This document shows, piece by piece, positions 26,887 through 36,996 of a DNA stretch of 53,616 bases (positions are counted from its first letter, which is position 1; every line of letters starts with the position of its first letter). A program made the position numbers and the translations under genes. The notes below the pieces were generated by a model. That model saw only the letters and a program-made list of their open reading frames with translations. It was not told the DNA's origin and did not search any database. This DNA comes from Candidatus Parvarchaeota archaeon (GTDB taxonomy: Archaea; Nanobdellota; Nanobdellia; WJKC01): contig JAFCFT010000006.1 of the NCBI GenBank assembly GCA_017608505.1, positions 1 through 53,616 on the forward strand. The letters are read 5' to 3'.

Positions 26887-28431
26887 ATGGGTATTGGAAA
26901 GGTAGTTGGCGGTTCTGCAAGCGAAAAGCTGTTGATAAGGGTAAAAAGCGGGGAACAAGCAAACATAGGAGACATACTAGTTATAAAAGATTCTGAACTT
27001 ACGTATTTTGTCAAGATTGTTGATGTGCTTATAACAAGCCAGTTGCCAGAGCAGTTTATTGAAGATATAGCAGGCCAAAAATTAGAGCATGATATTGACA
27101 TAAATTTGTTTGATGAAAAAGATAGATTTTACAGGTTGTGCAAGGCAAAAATATTAAAAGTTAAAGGAAATGGCGGATTTTTGCCGCCAAGAAGCATTCC
27201 AAGCCACTTTAGCGAGGCAATAAAGCCTACTCCAAAGGAATTTGAATTCTTAAAAAATAAAGGAGAAGTAAAAATAGGGTACTTAAGGCTTGGAAACAGC
27301 ATAATAAAAGACTTTGATGTAGCTCTCCCTGCTGAAAAATTGATAAGCCACCATGTGCTTGTGTCTGCAGCAACAGGAAAAGGAAAAAGCAATTTTGCAA
27401 AGGTCTTTGTGAGCGGACTGCTTTCAATACCAAACATATCAGCAATAATATTAGACCCGCATAATGAATATTATGGAAGCAAAGGGACTAAAGGGCTAAG
27501 AGACCACAAAGCAAGAGAAAGAATTGAGTACTTTACTCCAAGAGCAAGAGAGTTTCCTGGAAGCGAGCTTTTAAGGATACATTCTGTGGATTTAACGCCT
27601 GCAGACTTTTATGGAGTCATAAGCTTTACTGATGCGCAGCAGCAGGCAATGGATTTAAGCTATAGAAAATACAAGACTAACTGGATTAAGAACTTGCTTA
27701 AGGAAAAAAACATAAGAGAAATCGTTGTTGACTTGGAAAATAAAGTTTCTCCAATGACAATAGCAAGCTTAAAAAGAAAACTTACGTTTGCTTTAGAGCT
27801 AGACCCTGGAACATACGACGGGCTGGTATTCACTGTGCAGGAAAGAAACGAAACATCGATTTTTGAAAAAATAAAGCATGCAATCCAGCAAGGCAAAGTC
27901 ATAATAATTGACACAAGCATAGTTGGCTTTGAAGCGGAGAAATTAATATCATCAAGCATTGTAAGGAAAATATTTAGACTTTATAGAAAGACTAAGCAGC
28001 TTGCGCCTGAAAAATTTGAGACCTTGCCAGAATTAATGATACTATTTGAAGAAGCGCCGCGAGTTCTTGGAAAAGAAGCGCTTGCTGAAGGACCGAATGT
28101 ATTTTCAAAAATAGCAAGAGAAGGAAGAAAGTTCAAAGTTGGACTGTGCGCAATAACGCAAATGCCAAGTTTGCTTCCAAGAGAAATATTAAGCCAGATG
28201 AACACAAAAATAATTCTTGGCATCCCAAGCCCTGCAGACAGGCAGGCTGTCATTAATTCAAGCGCGCAGGATATAAGCGACGAGTCAACAGAAATCCAAA
28301 TGCTGGACAAAGGGGAGGCAATAATAACAAGCCCTTTTATTGATTTTCCGCTTCCTTTGAAAATATACTTGTTTGACGACTTGATTAAGGATGAAAAGAA
28401 AAGCAGCGAATTAAATATTGGCGTAGCATAA
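26887..28431 (+). CDS. herA: HerA-type bipolar DNA translocase
   Basis: HVLVSAATGKGKSNFAKV Walker A; AIILDPHNEYYG; EEAPRVL; GLCAITQMPS. Confidence 0.93.
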   Translation: MGIGKVVGGSASEKLLIRVKSGEQANIGDILVIKDSELTYFVKIVDVLITSQLPEQFIEDIAGQKLEHDIDINLFDEKDRFYRLCKAKILKVKGNGGFLPPRSIPSHFSEAIKPTPKEFEFLKNKGEVKIGYLRLGNSIIKDFDVALPAEKLISHHVLVSAATGKGKSNFAKVFVSGLLSIPNISAIILDPHNEYYGSKGTKGLRDHKARERIEYFTPRAREFPGSELLRIHSVDLTPADFYGVISFTDAQQQAMDLSYRKYKTNWIKNLLKEKNIREIVVDLENKVSPMTIASLKRKLTFALELDPGTYDGLVFTVQERNETSIFEKIKHAIQQGKVIIIDTSIVGFEAEKLISSSIVRKIFRLYRKTKQLAPEKFETLPELMILFEEAPRVLGKEALAEGPNVFSKIAREGRKFKVGLCAITQMPSLLPREILSQMNTKIILGIPSPADRQAVINSSAQDISDESTEIQMLDKGEAIITSPFIDFPLPLKIYLFDDLIKDEKKSSELNIGVA

Positions 28432-28466
28432 TTAAATTTATAATGTAAGAGAAACATTCACTAATC

Positions 28467-29612
28467 ATGAAATTTGTACATGTAAGCGACACGCATTTAG
28501 GAGCCAGCAATTTTAAGCTTAGTGAAAGAAAGCAGGATTTTTATAATGCATTCAAGCAAGTCATTGACTTTTGCTTAAGAAACAAGCCCGACTTTGTCAT
28601 ACACACAGGAGATTTGTTTGACACAGGCAAGCCTGATAATGAAACAATACTTTTTGCAATAGACGAACTTAAAAGATTGAAAAAAGAAGGAATCCCTTTG
28701 TTTATAATTCCTGGAAGCCATGACATGAGTGTTGACGGCACATATCTTACAATACTTGAAAGGGTCGAGCTCCTGACTAATTTGGCAAATCCAAGATACT
28801 ATGAAATCAATGAGAATGAAATAATTGTTAAAGGAGAAGTTGTAAAGGACGCGTTTATCTGCGGTTTGCCAGGAAGAAGAGCAAATATAAAAGATATGTA
28901 CGAGCTTGCAAAAGTAAACAAGCCAAAAGACAAATTTGGAATATTTATGTTTCACCACATAGTTAGCGACATTAAAGGCACTGAAATATTCTCAGACATA
29001 TCAAAAACATTGCTTCCAAAAGGAATGGATTATTATGCTGGAGGCCACTGGCACGAAAAAGAAGAATTGGCATTTGATCAAAAACCTATAATTTATCCAG
29101 GAAGCACAGAATATCATAATATTGACGCAATGGAAAAAGGAAATGAAAAAGGATTCTTTTTTTATGATAACGGCAACTTGAAGTTTGTAAAAATAAAAAC
29201 AAGGCCAGTAAAAGTCATAAAAGTCAATTGCAACGGCCTATCGCCTGAGCAGGTTGTTGAAAAATGCAAAAGTTTAGTTGAAGAGTCAAATAATGGAATA
29301 ATAATCCTAAAATTACATGGCGAGTTAAAGGCAGGCCTAAAAGGAGAGATAAACAAAGAGTCTATTAGAAACGCCTTTAAAGGCGCTGGCTGGCTTTACT
29401 GCGAAATCAGGACAAAAGACCTTAAAGACCCTGGAAAATCAATAGTAAGCCACAAAAAGACGCTTGATGAAATTGAATATGAATACTTGAAAAAACAAGG
29501 GTACAATGAAAGGGAAATAGAGCTTGCCAGAACATTTATTAATTTGCTTGGCGAAAGTCTTGCAAAAAATGAATTAAAAAAAGCTGTAATGGAGGCTTTT
29601 GCACTTTTATGA
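28467..29612 (+). CDS. mre11: Mre11 DNA repair exonuclease
   Basis: MKFVHVSDTHLGASNFKL...FVIHTGDLFDTGKP...IPGSHDMS...YYAGGHWHE. Confidence 0.95.
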   Translation: MKFVHVSDTHLGASNFKLSERKQDFYNAFKQVIDFCLRNKPDFVIHTGDLFDTGKPDNETILFAIDELKRLKKEGIPLFIIPGSHDMSVDGTYLTILERVELLTNLANPRYYEINENEIIVKGEVVKDAFICGLPGRRANIKDMYELAKVNKPKDKFGIFMFHHIVSDIKGTEIFSDISKTLLPKGMDYYAGGHWHEKEELAFDQKPIIYPGSTEYHNIDAMEKGNEKGFFFYDNGNLKFVKIKTRPVKVIKVNCNGLSPEQVVEKCKSLVEESNNGIIILKLHGELKAGLKGEINKESIRNAFKGAGWLYCEIRTKDLKDPGKSIVSHKKTLDEIEYEYLKKQGYNEREIELARTFINLLGESLAKNELKKAVMEAFALL

Positions 29613-31579
29613 AAATCAAAAGCATTGAACTTTACAATATTAGAAGCCACAAACGCAGTAAAATAGAATTTAATGACGGAATAACAATACTTTCAGGCAG
29701 GACAGGCTCTGGAAAGTCATCTTTTCTATTAAGCATTGAATATGCGCTGTTTGGGGCTGACAGCAGTTTAACTAACAATATGATACTAAGGCGCGGGGCA
29801 AGCGAAGGCCATGTAAAACTAGTATTCACGCAGTCTGGAAAAGAGTATGAAGTCATGCGCGGCCTAATAAGAAAGGGAAAAGGGATTGCAACAAATCCTG
29901 ACAAGTTGTGGATAAAAGAAGATGGGAAAAAGTTGCCAATAATTTCAAGAAGCAATGAAATTAATGAGCAGTTGCTTAAAATTCTGCATTATCCTCTAGA
30001 CGTTAAGCCAAAAGAATTGTTTGAAGTCACAAGCTACGCAAAGCAGGACGAAATAAGAAAGCTCATAGAAATGACAAATGAAAACAGGCAAAAGTATGTA
30101 GACAGGGTCCTGCAATTAAGCAAATATCAGCTCACATGGGAGAACTTAAAAGAACTGATAAATGAGTTAAAAAACAAGCTGTCAAATTTAGAGGGCTTAA
30201 CAGAAGCTCTTCCAAGAACAATAGAAGAATGCGGAGAAAAAAAAGAGGAATTAAAAAACAACGAAAATGCTTTGGTCCAAGTTGAAAACAAATTAGGCGC
30301 GCTAAAAAAAGAATTGGAAGATTTTAAAGAAAAATACGATAAAATAAAAGTTGAGTATGAAAAAGCGCTTCTAGACGACAAAAAAATCAAAGAAGTCGAT
30401 GCCAAAATACTTGAATTAAAAAGGCAAAAAGAAGAATTTGAAAAAGAGATTTCCAGAATAAAGACAAAATTAGAAGACTACAAGAGCTTAAAAGAAACAA
30501 ATATAAATGAAATTATAGAAAAGCATGCAAAAATAAGCCAGGAAGTATCCATGCTTAAAGATGCAATCAAAGAGTTGCAAAAAGAGCTTTTAAGCATTGA
30601 TGACTTAAAAGGCAGATGCCCTTTGTGCAAGCAAGAGATTAATGAAGAGCACAAGCAAAAAATAAAGGACAGATACTACAAAGAAATGCAAGAAAAAAGC
30701 AACAAATTAAGCAAGCTTAAAAGCGAGCTTGAAACTGTGTCTTTAGTCTTAAGAGAAGCAGAGCAAATAAAAGAGGCGCTTGACAAAAAGAAAAATTTAG
30801 AAAACGAACTTTCAAGCAAAGAGAATTTAATTTTGCAACTTGAAGCAAGAATTTCTAATTTGCTTGAGCAAAAAAAGACATTTAAAACAGTGGCTAACTT
30901 GGATGAGCTTAAAAGGGAATACGAAAAGCTTATTGACAAAGATAAAGAACTAAGCAGCGAATACAAAGCGCTGTCAGAAAGACAGTCCTTCTTAAAACAA
31001 CTAGTAAGCGACCTAAAAAATGAAGTGAAAAGCAAAGAAGAGCTAATAAAAGAACTAAATGAAAAAGAAAAAGAGATTAAAAAGCTAAACAAAGACCTGA
31101 CATTTATAACAAGGGTAAGAGAAGACATAAGAAATATAAGAGAAGTTGTAAGGGCGCGATTTTTAGAAAACTTAAGAAGAGAGTTCTCAAACAAATATGA
31201 AGAATTAAGGGAAGACGACGAGTATGTAATGGATGTATTGCCAAATTATGAGCCAATAGCTTATGACTCAGGAACAAAAGTCCCAATACAGACGCTTTCA
31301 GGAGGCGAAAAAACAAGCGTTGCACTTGCTTACAGGCTTGCGCTTGCAGAAATAGCTGCAAATGTTTCAGACATAGACAAGCCAGAACTGCTGATACTTG
31401 ACGAGCCAACTTATGGATTTGACAGAATAGACATAAAAGCGCTGCCGCAGACCCTAAGAAACATTAAAACAATACCGCAAATAATTATTGTAAGCCATGA
31501 AGAAGAATTAAAGCAGTCTGCTGACTATAAGTACGAAGTTGATAAAAAAGAAGGGACATCAATAGTTATGTGCTTATAA
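29609..31579 (+). CDS. rad50: Rad50 ATPase
   Basis: GRTGSGKSSFLLSIEYALFG; CPLCKQEI zinc hook; LSGGEKTSVALAYRLALAE; ATGA overlap with mre11. Confidence 0.95.
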   Translation: MKIKSIELYNIRSHKRSKIEFNDGITILSGRTGSGKSSFLLSIEYALFGADSSLTNNMILRRGASEGHVKLVFTQSGKEYEVMRGLIRKGKGIATNPDKLWIKEDGKKLPIISRSNEINEQLLKILHYPLDVKPKELFEVTSYAKQDEIRKLIEMTNENRQKYVDRVLQLSKYQLTWENLKELINELKNKLSNLEGLTEALPRTIEECGEKKEELKNNENALVQVENKLGALKKELEDFKEKYDKIKVEYEKALLDDKKIKEVDAKILELKRQKEEFEKEISRIKTKLEDYKSLKETNINEIIEKHAKISQEVSMLKDAIKELQKELLSIDDLKGRCPLCKQEINEEHKQKIKDRYYKEMQEKSNKLSKLKSELETVSLVLREAEQIKEALDKKKNLENELSSKENLILQLEARISNLLEQKKTFKTVANLDELKREYEKLIDKDKELSSEYKALSERQSFLKQLVSDLKNEVKSKEELIKELNEKEKEIKKLNKDLTFITRVREDIRNIREVVRARFLENLRREFSNKYEELREDDEYVMDVLPNYEPIAYDSGTKVPIQTLSGGEKTSVALAYRLALAEIAANVSDIDKPELLILDEPTYGFDRIDIKALPQTLRNIKTIPQIIIVSHEEELKQSADYKYEVDKKEGTSIVMCL

Positions 31580-31856
31580 TTGTTTTGCACTTTCCATTCT
31601 CGCACTTGCACGAAAACTTATCGCTTATCGCCTGCCTTGAAGCAACAAGCTCTTCATCAGCAATGCAATAATAATCCATGTTTCTGTTAATGCATTCAAA
31701 TATAGGGTTAAACAAGCAGTCGTTATCTACGTTGCACTCGTAGTACTCTTCAGGCAGCGTGCTTGGGCATTTCTCCACTTTTGTTAATGCTCCTATAAAA
31801 ATCAATAATGCGAAAATCAAAATTATGAGTGCAATGGCAAGCAAGATTTTAATCAA
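31566..31856 (-). CDS. small membrane-anchored Cys-rich hypothetical protein
   Basis: N-terminal TM, multiple Cys; overlaps trm56 start and rad50 end. Confidence 0.55.
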   Translation of the reverse strand: MIKILLAIALIILIFALLIFIGALTKVEKCPSTLPEEYYECNVDNDCLFNPIFECINRNMDYYCIADEELVASRQAISDKFSCKCENGKCKTIIST

Positions 31857-32379
31857 CTTTTTTCACCTTTTTGCCTTTTTCTTGAGGCACTATTATGAGT
31901 TTCGGGCTTGTAAACTTTTTCTCCAGTTCCTTGCCTTCAAACAATCTGTCAAGAAAAACTGCAAGAGCTGCAACTTCGCTGTGCGGCTGAAGCGTGATGC
32001 TTACATTGTATTTTGCAAGCTCATAAACTTCTCCTGGCACTTTCTCAGCACCAATTATTATTATCTTGTCCTTCTTGGATTTCTTTATTCTTTTAATTGC
32101 CTTGTTAACAGGCTTGCCATACATTGTCAGGTGAACTGCCTCAAAGCCTTGATCCAATTTCTTTTTAAGCCATGTGCGCCAAGAAGGAATGTATGCTATC
32201 TCAAAAGGCCCTCCCCACCTGTTAACTATGTCCTGCACACTAATTATTATGCTTGTATCCCGCTCTCCGGAAAAAAACAAGCCGTCTGCCCCAAACGCCC
32301 TTGCAACAAGAGCGCAGTGCGTAGTCACTCTGTGGTCTCTGCGCACCCTGTGGCCAAGCCGCAATACGTAAACTTTCAT
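31849..32379 (-). CDS. trm56: tRNA (cytidine-2'-O)-methyltransferase Trm56
   Basis: [33 protein letters not shown]...VVNRWGGPF-type...[10 protein letters not shown]...[20 protein letters not shown]. Confidence 0.93.
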   Translation of the reverse strand: MKVYVLRLGHRVRRDHRVTTHCALVARAFGADGLFFSGERDTSIIISVQDIVNRWGGPFEIAYIPSWRTWLKKKLDQGFEAVHLTMYGKPVNKAIKRIKKSKKDKIIIIGAEKVPGEVYELAKYNVSITLQPHSEVAALAVFLDRLFEGKELEKKFTSPKLIIVPQEKGKKVKKVD

Positions 32380-32912
32380 ATTTCATCTTCCAATAATTTT
32401 TCCACCTCAAATACAAATTCTTTTGCCCTTTTTAAAGATGTTTTAACTTTTGAAAGTTTTATTTCTTCAGGAGTTTGGTATTGTATAAAACTCCTCTTTT
32501 TTCTTTCAAAATCAAAATATTGCAATAATTCGTCTGACTTTATTGTTGCTAAAGCTTCATCTCTAATGTCTTCATAACTCTCTATTAAAGAATTTTTAAG
32601 CTTGTTTCTTACAAAAACAATTAAAGCATCTGCAGTTACTTTATGGCTTATTTTTTCGCCTACTTTGTATCCGTACTTATACAGCAAAGCGTTTGCAATA
32701 TAATACATCGAATAATATGAAACAACTATTATCCACAAACTTGATTTTTTGTTCTTATATAAAAAATTTGCAATATCAAGACTTTCATACGCGTTTCTTC
32801 TTAATATTTTAAATATATTTTTATTAAATAATGCAATTTTTCTTAACAAGCCTTCTTTTAAATAAGACCTTACATTGCTTTCTGCTTCTTTTATTCTTTT
32901 TTCATTCAGCAT
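32376..32912 (-). CDS. HEPN-domain protein
   Basis: [33 protein letters not shown] resembles HEPN; immediately downstream of the MNT gene; no clear RX4-6H motif. Confidence 0.75.
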   Translation of the reverse strand: MLNEKRIKEAESNVRSYLKEGLLRKIALFNKNIFKILRRNAYESLDIANFLYKNKKSSLWIIVVSYYSMYYIANALLYKYGYKVGEKISHKVTADALIVFVRNKLKNSLIESYEDIRDEALATIKSDELLQYFDFERKKRSFIQYQTPEEIKLSKVKTSLKRAKEFVFEVEKLLEDEI

Positions 32913-33474
32913 TTTTTATCAACCTGTAATAATCCTCTATGCCCGCCAGTATTATGTTATTCTTTGTTGCTTCTGAAACAACATTAAACTCTTTTGTTTT
33001 TAGCATTTTCATGAATTCTTCGAAATTAAATAATGTCAAATGTATTTTCAATGGCAACAAGTCAATTGTTTCATGAAATATTTTTTTTCTTAATTCTTCA
33101 CAAATGACCATTAAGTCAATATCAGAATTTTTCCTTGATAATTTCTTGGCATAAGAACCGAAAATTAAAGCAATAAATGGGAAATTTAGTGCATCAAGTT
33201 TTTTAAATAAAATTAAGAAATTTTTATTTTTTAGCAAATTTTGTCTTCTTTCAAGTTCTGCTTGATATATTATGCTGTTCGGTTCCTTATGAAGAAGCAC
33301 TTTGATATTTTTACCAAACTGTTTTAATGTAATGACTTTTCTTTTTTCTAATTTTTTTATTATATTGTATGTATTTTTATAATCCATGTTGGCGTATTTC
33401 GCCACTTTAGATATGTTTAATTCTTCATTTTGTTTTTCAATTAATACTTTAATAATATTTACTTCTTTTGCCAT
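32902..33474 (-). CDS. winged-HTH + MNT-type nucleotidyltransferase
   Basis: ALIFGSYAKKLSRKNSDIDLMVI (GSx10DxD); N-terminal wHTH INISKVAKYANMDYKNTYNIIKKLEKRKVI-type. Confidence 0.85.
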   Translation of the reverse strand: MAKEVNIIKVLIEKQNEELNISKVAKYANMDYKNTYNIIKKLEKRKVITLKQFGKNIKVLLHKEPNSIIYQAELERRQNLLKNKNFLILFKKLDALNFPFIALIFGSYAKKLSRKNSDIDLMVICEELRKKIFHETIDLLPLKIHLTLFNFEEFMKMLKTKEFNVVSEATKNNIILAGIEDYYRLIKNAE

Positions 33475-33484
33475 AATATTATGG
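33471..33484. promoter_or_regulatory. perfect palindrome CCATAATATTATGG over the MNT start codon; putative operator
   Basis: read directly; TATA-like TATAAAAATA about 25-30 nt upstream on the minus strand. Confidence 0.55.
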
Positions 33485-33555
33485 TAAAAATGCCATTATT
33501 TTTATATTTTGTGTTCTAGAAAAATGATAAAAAAGATTGCTGAATAAAAGAAAAT

Positions 33556-34077
33556 ATGGAATTTCAATACAATGGCATTCGAATCAGGCCGCCAAATGAA
33601 AAAGACGCTGAAAAAATGATGGAATTTATCAACAGCTTAGTTGAAGAAAAAGCAGACATAAATCAATGCAAAAAAGTCGCGTTAGATGAAGAAGAAAAAT
33701 ATCTTAAAGATATTCTTAAAAAGATAAAAGAAAATAAACTTGTCTATTTAATAGCATTAGACAATGACAAAGTTGTAGGAATTGTCTCAATAGGGCTTAG
33801 AACAGGAAAAAAGACTCACAAAGGAGGATTAGGCATTTCTGTTGCAAAAGAGTACAGGGGCAAGGGGCTTGGGAAAAAGTTAATGGAATTGATAATAGAA
33901 TTGGCAAAAGAGAAATTAAAAGGCTTGGAAATGATTGAACTAAGCGTGTTTAAAAGAAATGAAGCCGCTAAGAAATTGTACAAAAAGTTTGGCTTTAAAA
34001 AGGTGGCGACCATTAAAAAAGGGCTTAAATTTGAAGGCAAATACTTTGACGAGGAAATAATGGCACTATGGCTTTAA
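33556..34077 (+). CDS. GNAT-family N-acetyltransferase
   Basis: GGLGISVAKEYRGKGLGKKLMELIIELA...ELSVFKRNEAAKKLYKKFGF. Confidence 0.9.
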   Translation: MEFQYNGIRIRPPNEKDAEKMMEFINSLVEEKADINQCKKVALDEEEKYLKDILKKIKENKLVYLIALDNDKVVGIVSIGLRTGKKTHKGGLGISVAKEYRGKGLGKKLMELIIELAKEKLKGLEMIELSVFKRNEAAKKLYKKFGFKKVATIKKGLKFEGKYFDEEIMALWL

Positions 34078-34653
34078 ATGCTTGTCTAACACACTAAACA
34101 AATTGTTAATAAGCAGTTCTGGGTTTTTAGCATACTCTTCGTTTTTCATGTAAAACGCAGAGGCGCCTTCAATTAATTGTTTTACATCGCTAGGCAGCAC
34201 CCGCTCTTTAAATCCTAAAGCGTACAATTCATTTGTCAAATCTTCATTGCTAAAGCCGTATAAAATCAATTCATAATCATATGCTGAATCAAGCATTAGG
34301 GGGTTAAACTTTGGTTTGAAAAATAAGAAGTTAAGTCTTAGACGCACGCCCTTGTAAACTACTGAGGCCCCAAGAGAAGGCCTTAAAAACTTTTTTGAAA
34401 AAGGTATCAAAGGCTCTTTTAAGAAAGTTGTTCCCCCAATTATTGAGAATGTGACTCTTGGGTTATAGATTTTTAGCAAGTCCTTTATTTTTAGTGCAAA
34501 AAGATTCCACTCTCTTTTTATTAAAAGATGCCACACAAATAAGAACAAAAGCAAAAGCAAGAACATTGGTATTTTAAAGTCTAGGGCAAATGCAAATGAG
34601 AGAACAATGCCTGCAACAAGCAGTGACAAAATTCCAAATTCTTTAACATTCAT
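34066..34653 (-). CDS. membrane-anchored hypothetical protein
   Basis: two N-terminal TM segments; ORF convergent with the GNAT gene. Confidence 0.6.
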   Translation of the reverse strand: MNVKEFGILSLLVAGIVLSFAFALDFKIPMFLLLLLFLFVWHLLIKREWNLFALKIKDLLKIYNPRVTFSIIGGTTFLKEPLIPFSKKFLRPSLGASVVYKGVRLRLNFLFFKPKFNPLMLDSAYDYELILYGFSNEDLTNELYALGFKERVLPSDVKQLIEGASAFYMKNEEYAKNPELLINNLFSVLDKHLKP

Positions 34654-34688
34654 TAAATTTAATAAGAAGCTGGTTAATTTAAAGGCTT

Positions 34689-35711
34689 ATGAATTGGGAA
34701 ATTTATGGGATAAGAGGATACAGAACTGCAAGCAGACCTGTGCGCGGAGAGATAATAAGGCCTAAAGGTTTTAAAGTAAATGAAATCCCAGGAGAATACA
34801 AAAAAGGAGAGCACACGCACTTTGTTTTAAGGAAAAAGAATTATACGACTATAAGGGCGCTTCAAGCAATAGCAAGGGCTCTGAATGTAAGTGTTAAAAG
34901 ATTCTCGTATGCAGGAAACAAAGACAAGAATGCAGTAACAACGCAGAGCATAAGCGCTTACAAAATCCCAAGAGAAAAATTAGAGAGTTTGAAATTAAAG
35001 GATATTGAGACATTTGATGTTAAAGAAGGCTTTGAAAGAATCTCTCTTGGGTCGCACAAAGGCAATGAATTTATAATCACGCTTGTAAATGTCAAAGACA
35101 CGTCAGGTCTTTATGATTTCATTAAGCAGGTAAAAAACGGCCTGCCAAACTTTTTTGGACCTCAAAGATTTGGCATACAAAGGCCAAATACGCATCTGAT
35201 AGGAAAAGCAATTTTGGAAAGAGACTATGAAAAGGCTTTGAGGGTTTTGCTGTGCCAAGCAGGAGACAATGTGTCTGCAAGAGCTTGGCTTGACGAGAAC
35301 TGGGGCGAATGGAAAGAGGCGCTTAAAAAATTTCCAAAATATTTGAGCATTGAAAGAAAAATATTATCATACTTAAGCAAACATCCAAAAGACTACGTGT
35401 CTGCATTAAAGCGGCCACATAAAATGATAAGGCTTTTGTGGATTAACGCTTGGCAAGCTTACGAGTGGAATCTCGCGCTTTCAAAAAACATAAAAGATCC
35501 TCCAAAGCAAATCAAAATAAAAGACTATCCAAAAATCCCTGAGATGCCTGAACTGCACGAGTTTAAAGGAGGGTTTAGAAATTCGTTAATGTTCCCAGAA
35601 AACTTAGGCGCAACTGTTAAAAGAAATGAAGTAACTTTAAAATTCGCGCTTAAAAAAGGCGAATATGCAACAATTGTGCTAAGAGAACTTTTAAAAAATA
35701 AAAGTATTTAA
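34689..35711 (+). CDS. truD: tRNA pseudouridine synthase TruD
   Basis: RFSYAGNKDKNAVTTQSIS; NFFGPQRFGIQRPNTHLIGKAIL. Confidence 0.93.
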   Translation: MNWEIYGIRGYRTASRPVRGEIIRPKGFKVNEIPGEYKKGEHTHFVLRKKNYTTIRALQAIARALNVSVKRFSYAGNKDKNAVTTQSISAYKIPREKLESLKLKDIETFDVKEGFERISLGSHKGNEFIITLVNVKDTSGLYDFIKQVKNGLPNFFGPQRFGIQRPNTHLIGKAILERDYEKALRVLLCQAGDNVSARAWLDENWGEWKEALKKFPKYLSIERKILSYLSKHPKDYVSALKRPHKMIRLLWINAWQAYEWNLALSKNIKDPPKQIKIKDYPKIPEMPELHEFKGGFRNSLMFPENLGATVKRNEVTLKFALKKGEYATIVLRELLKNKSI

Positions 35712-35718
35712 AAAAATT

Positions 35719-36996
35719 GTGGCAGAGCACTACGTGATAACGGATTTTTTCACACTAGCCAGCTTAGTTATATATTTCTTTTTAATATACTGCTCAGTGT
35801 ATTTTTTCTACATATTTTTCAAAAGAAATGAGGAGCCGGTCCCTACATTGTTTCATCCAGGCATCAGCGTAATAATACCAATATACAATGAAGAAGAAAA
35901 CATACACAATGCAATAACATCAATACTTGGGCAAGAGTATGCAGGACCAATTGAAATTATTGCAATAGATGACGGCTCAACTGACAATTCAAGGAAAATA
36001 CTAAGAGAGTATGAAAGAAAAGGTTTGATAAAATTCGTAAGAAAAAACAAGCCAGGACACCCAACAGGCAAAATCTCAAGCCTTAATTTGGGGATAAAAC
36101 TTGCAAAGTATGACTACGTATGCGTGCTTGACTGCGATTCTATGCTTGAACCAAGCGTGTTTAAAGAATTAATAGGATATTTTGAAAACCCAAAAGTCGG
36201 CGCTGCTGTGCCTGTTCAAAAAGTTTACAAGCCAAAGACGCTTTTAGAGAAGCTTCAAAACATTGAATACACACTCTCAATGTGCATTAGAAAGCTATTA
36301 AGCAATGTTGGAGGGCTGTTCATGACGCATGGCGTTGGAACAATTTTCAGGAAAAAAGCGCTAATAGAAGTTGGAGGCTTTATTGAGAAAACTCAAACAG
36401 AAGACCTAAATATAGCTTTTAAGTTAATACAAAGAGGATACGCAATAAGATCGTCATTTAATGCAATAGGTTATACAGTTGTGCCAAAGGACTTAAAAAG
36501 CTTATACTGGCAAAGGATAAGATGGAACTCCGGCTTAATAGAGAATTTCATATGGTACAAGCACATGATATTTAACAAAGAATATGGAAATTTGGGAATG
36601 TTTGTCCTTCCAATAAATATAATAGGGAGCTTTGTGCTTGTGTACACGCTCGGCCTAATGATTTATGAATTTTTAAAAAATGTGTATTATAATATTAAGG
36701 ACCTTCTGCTTACGAATTTTGACATAGCGTACTTTATAAACGAAAACTTAAAAGACTTGTTTAGAATTAGGATAAATTCTATTACAGTATTAAGCGCAAT
36801 ATCATTGATTCTTTTTATAGCGTTCATTTATTACATGAGCAAAAGACTAAAAACGAGCGCAAAAGGGCTTATAAAAAGCTACTTATACTTGCCGTTTTAC
36901 TTTACAATATTTTTTGTACTATCAGCATTTTTTTATATAGTGTCGCCTTATTATGCTAAAAAGAGGTGGAATAAAGGATGGCTAAAAGATCATTAA
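35719..36996 (+). CDS. family 2 membrane glycosyltransferase
   Basis: VIIPIYNEEENI, IAIDDGSTDNS, VLDCDSMLEP, KTQTEDLNIAF, WQRIRWNSG; flanking TMs. Confidence 0.9.
   Translation: MAEHYVITDFFTLASLVIYFFLIYCSVYFFYIFFKRNEEPVPTLFHPGISVIIPIYNEEENIHNAITSILGQEYAGPIEIIAIDDGSTDNSRKILREYERKGLIKFVRKNKPGHPTGKISSLNLGIKLAKYDYVCVLDCDSMLEPSVFKELIGYFENPKVGAAVPVQKVYKPKTLLEKLQNIEYTLSMCIRKLLSNVGGLFMTHGVGTIFRKKALIEVGGFIEKTQTEDLNIAFKLIQRGYAIRSSFNAIGYTVVPKDLKSLYWQRIRWNSGLIENFIWYKHMIFNKEYGNLGMFVLPINIIGSFVLVYTLGLMIYEFLKNVYYNIKDLLLTNFDIAYFINENLKDLFRIRINSITVLSAISLILFIAFIYYMSKRLKTSAKGLIKSYLYLPFYFTIFFVLSAFFYIVSPYYAKKRWNKGWLKDH

Noticed and set aside
29632-31409. Minus-strand ORFs antisense to rad50
   Set aside because: Shadow ORFs of a coiled-coil gene; Ser/Phe/Leu-rich with no domain
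31759-32577. 272-aa plus-strand ORF
   Set aside because: Antisense to trm56 and the HEPN gene, which have clear family motifs
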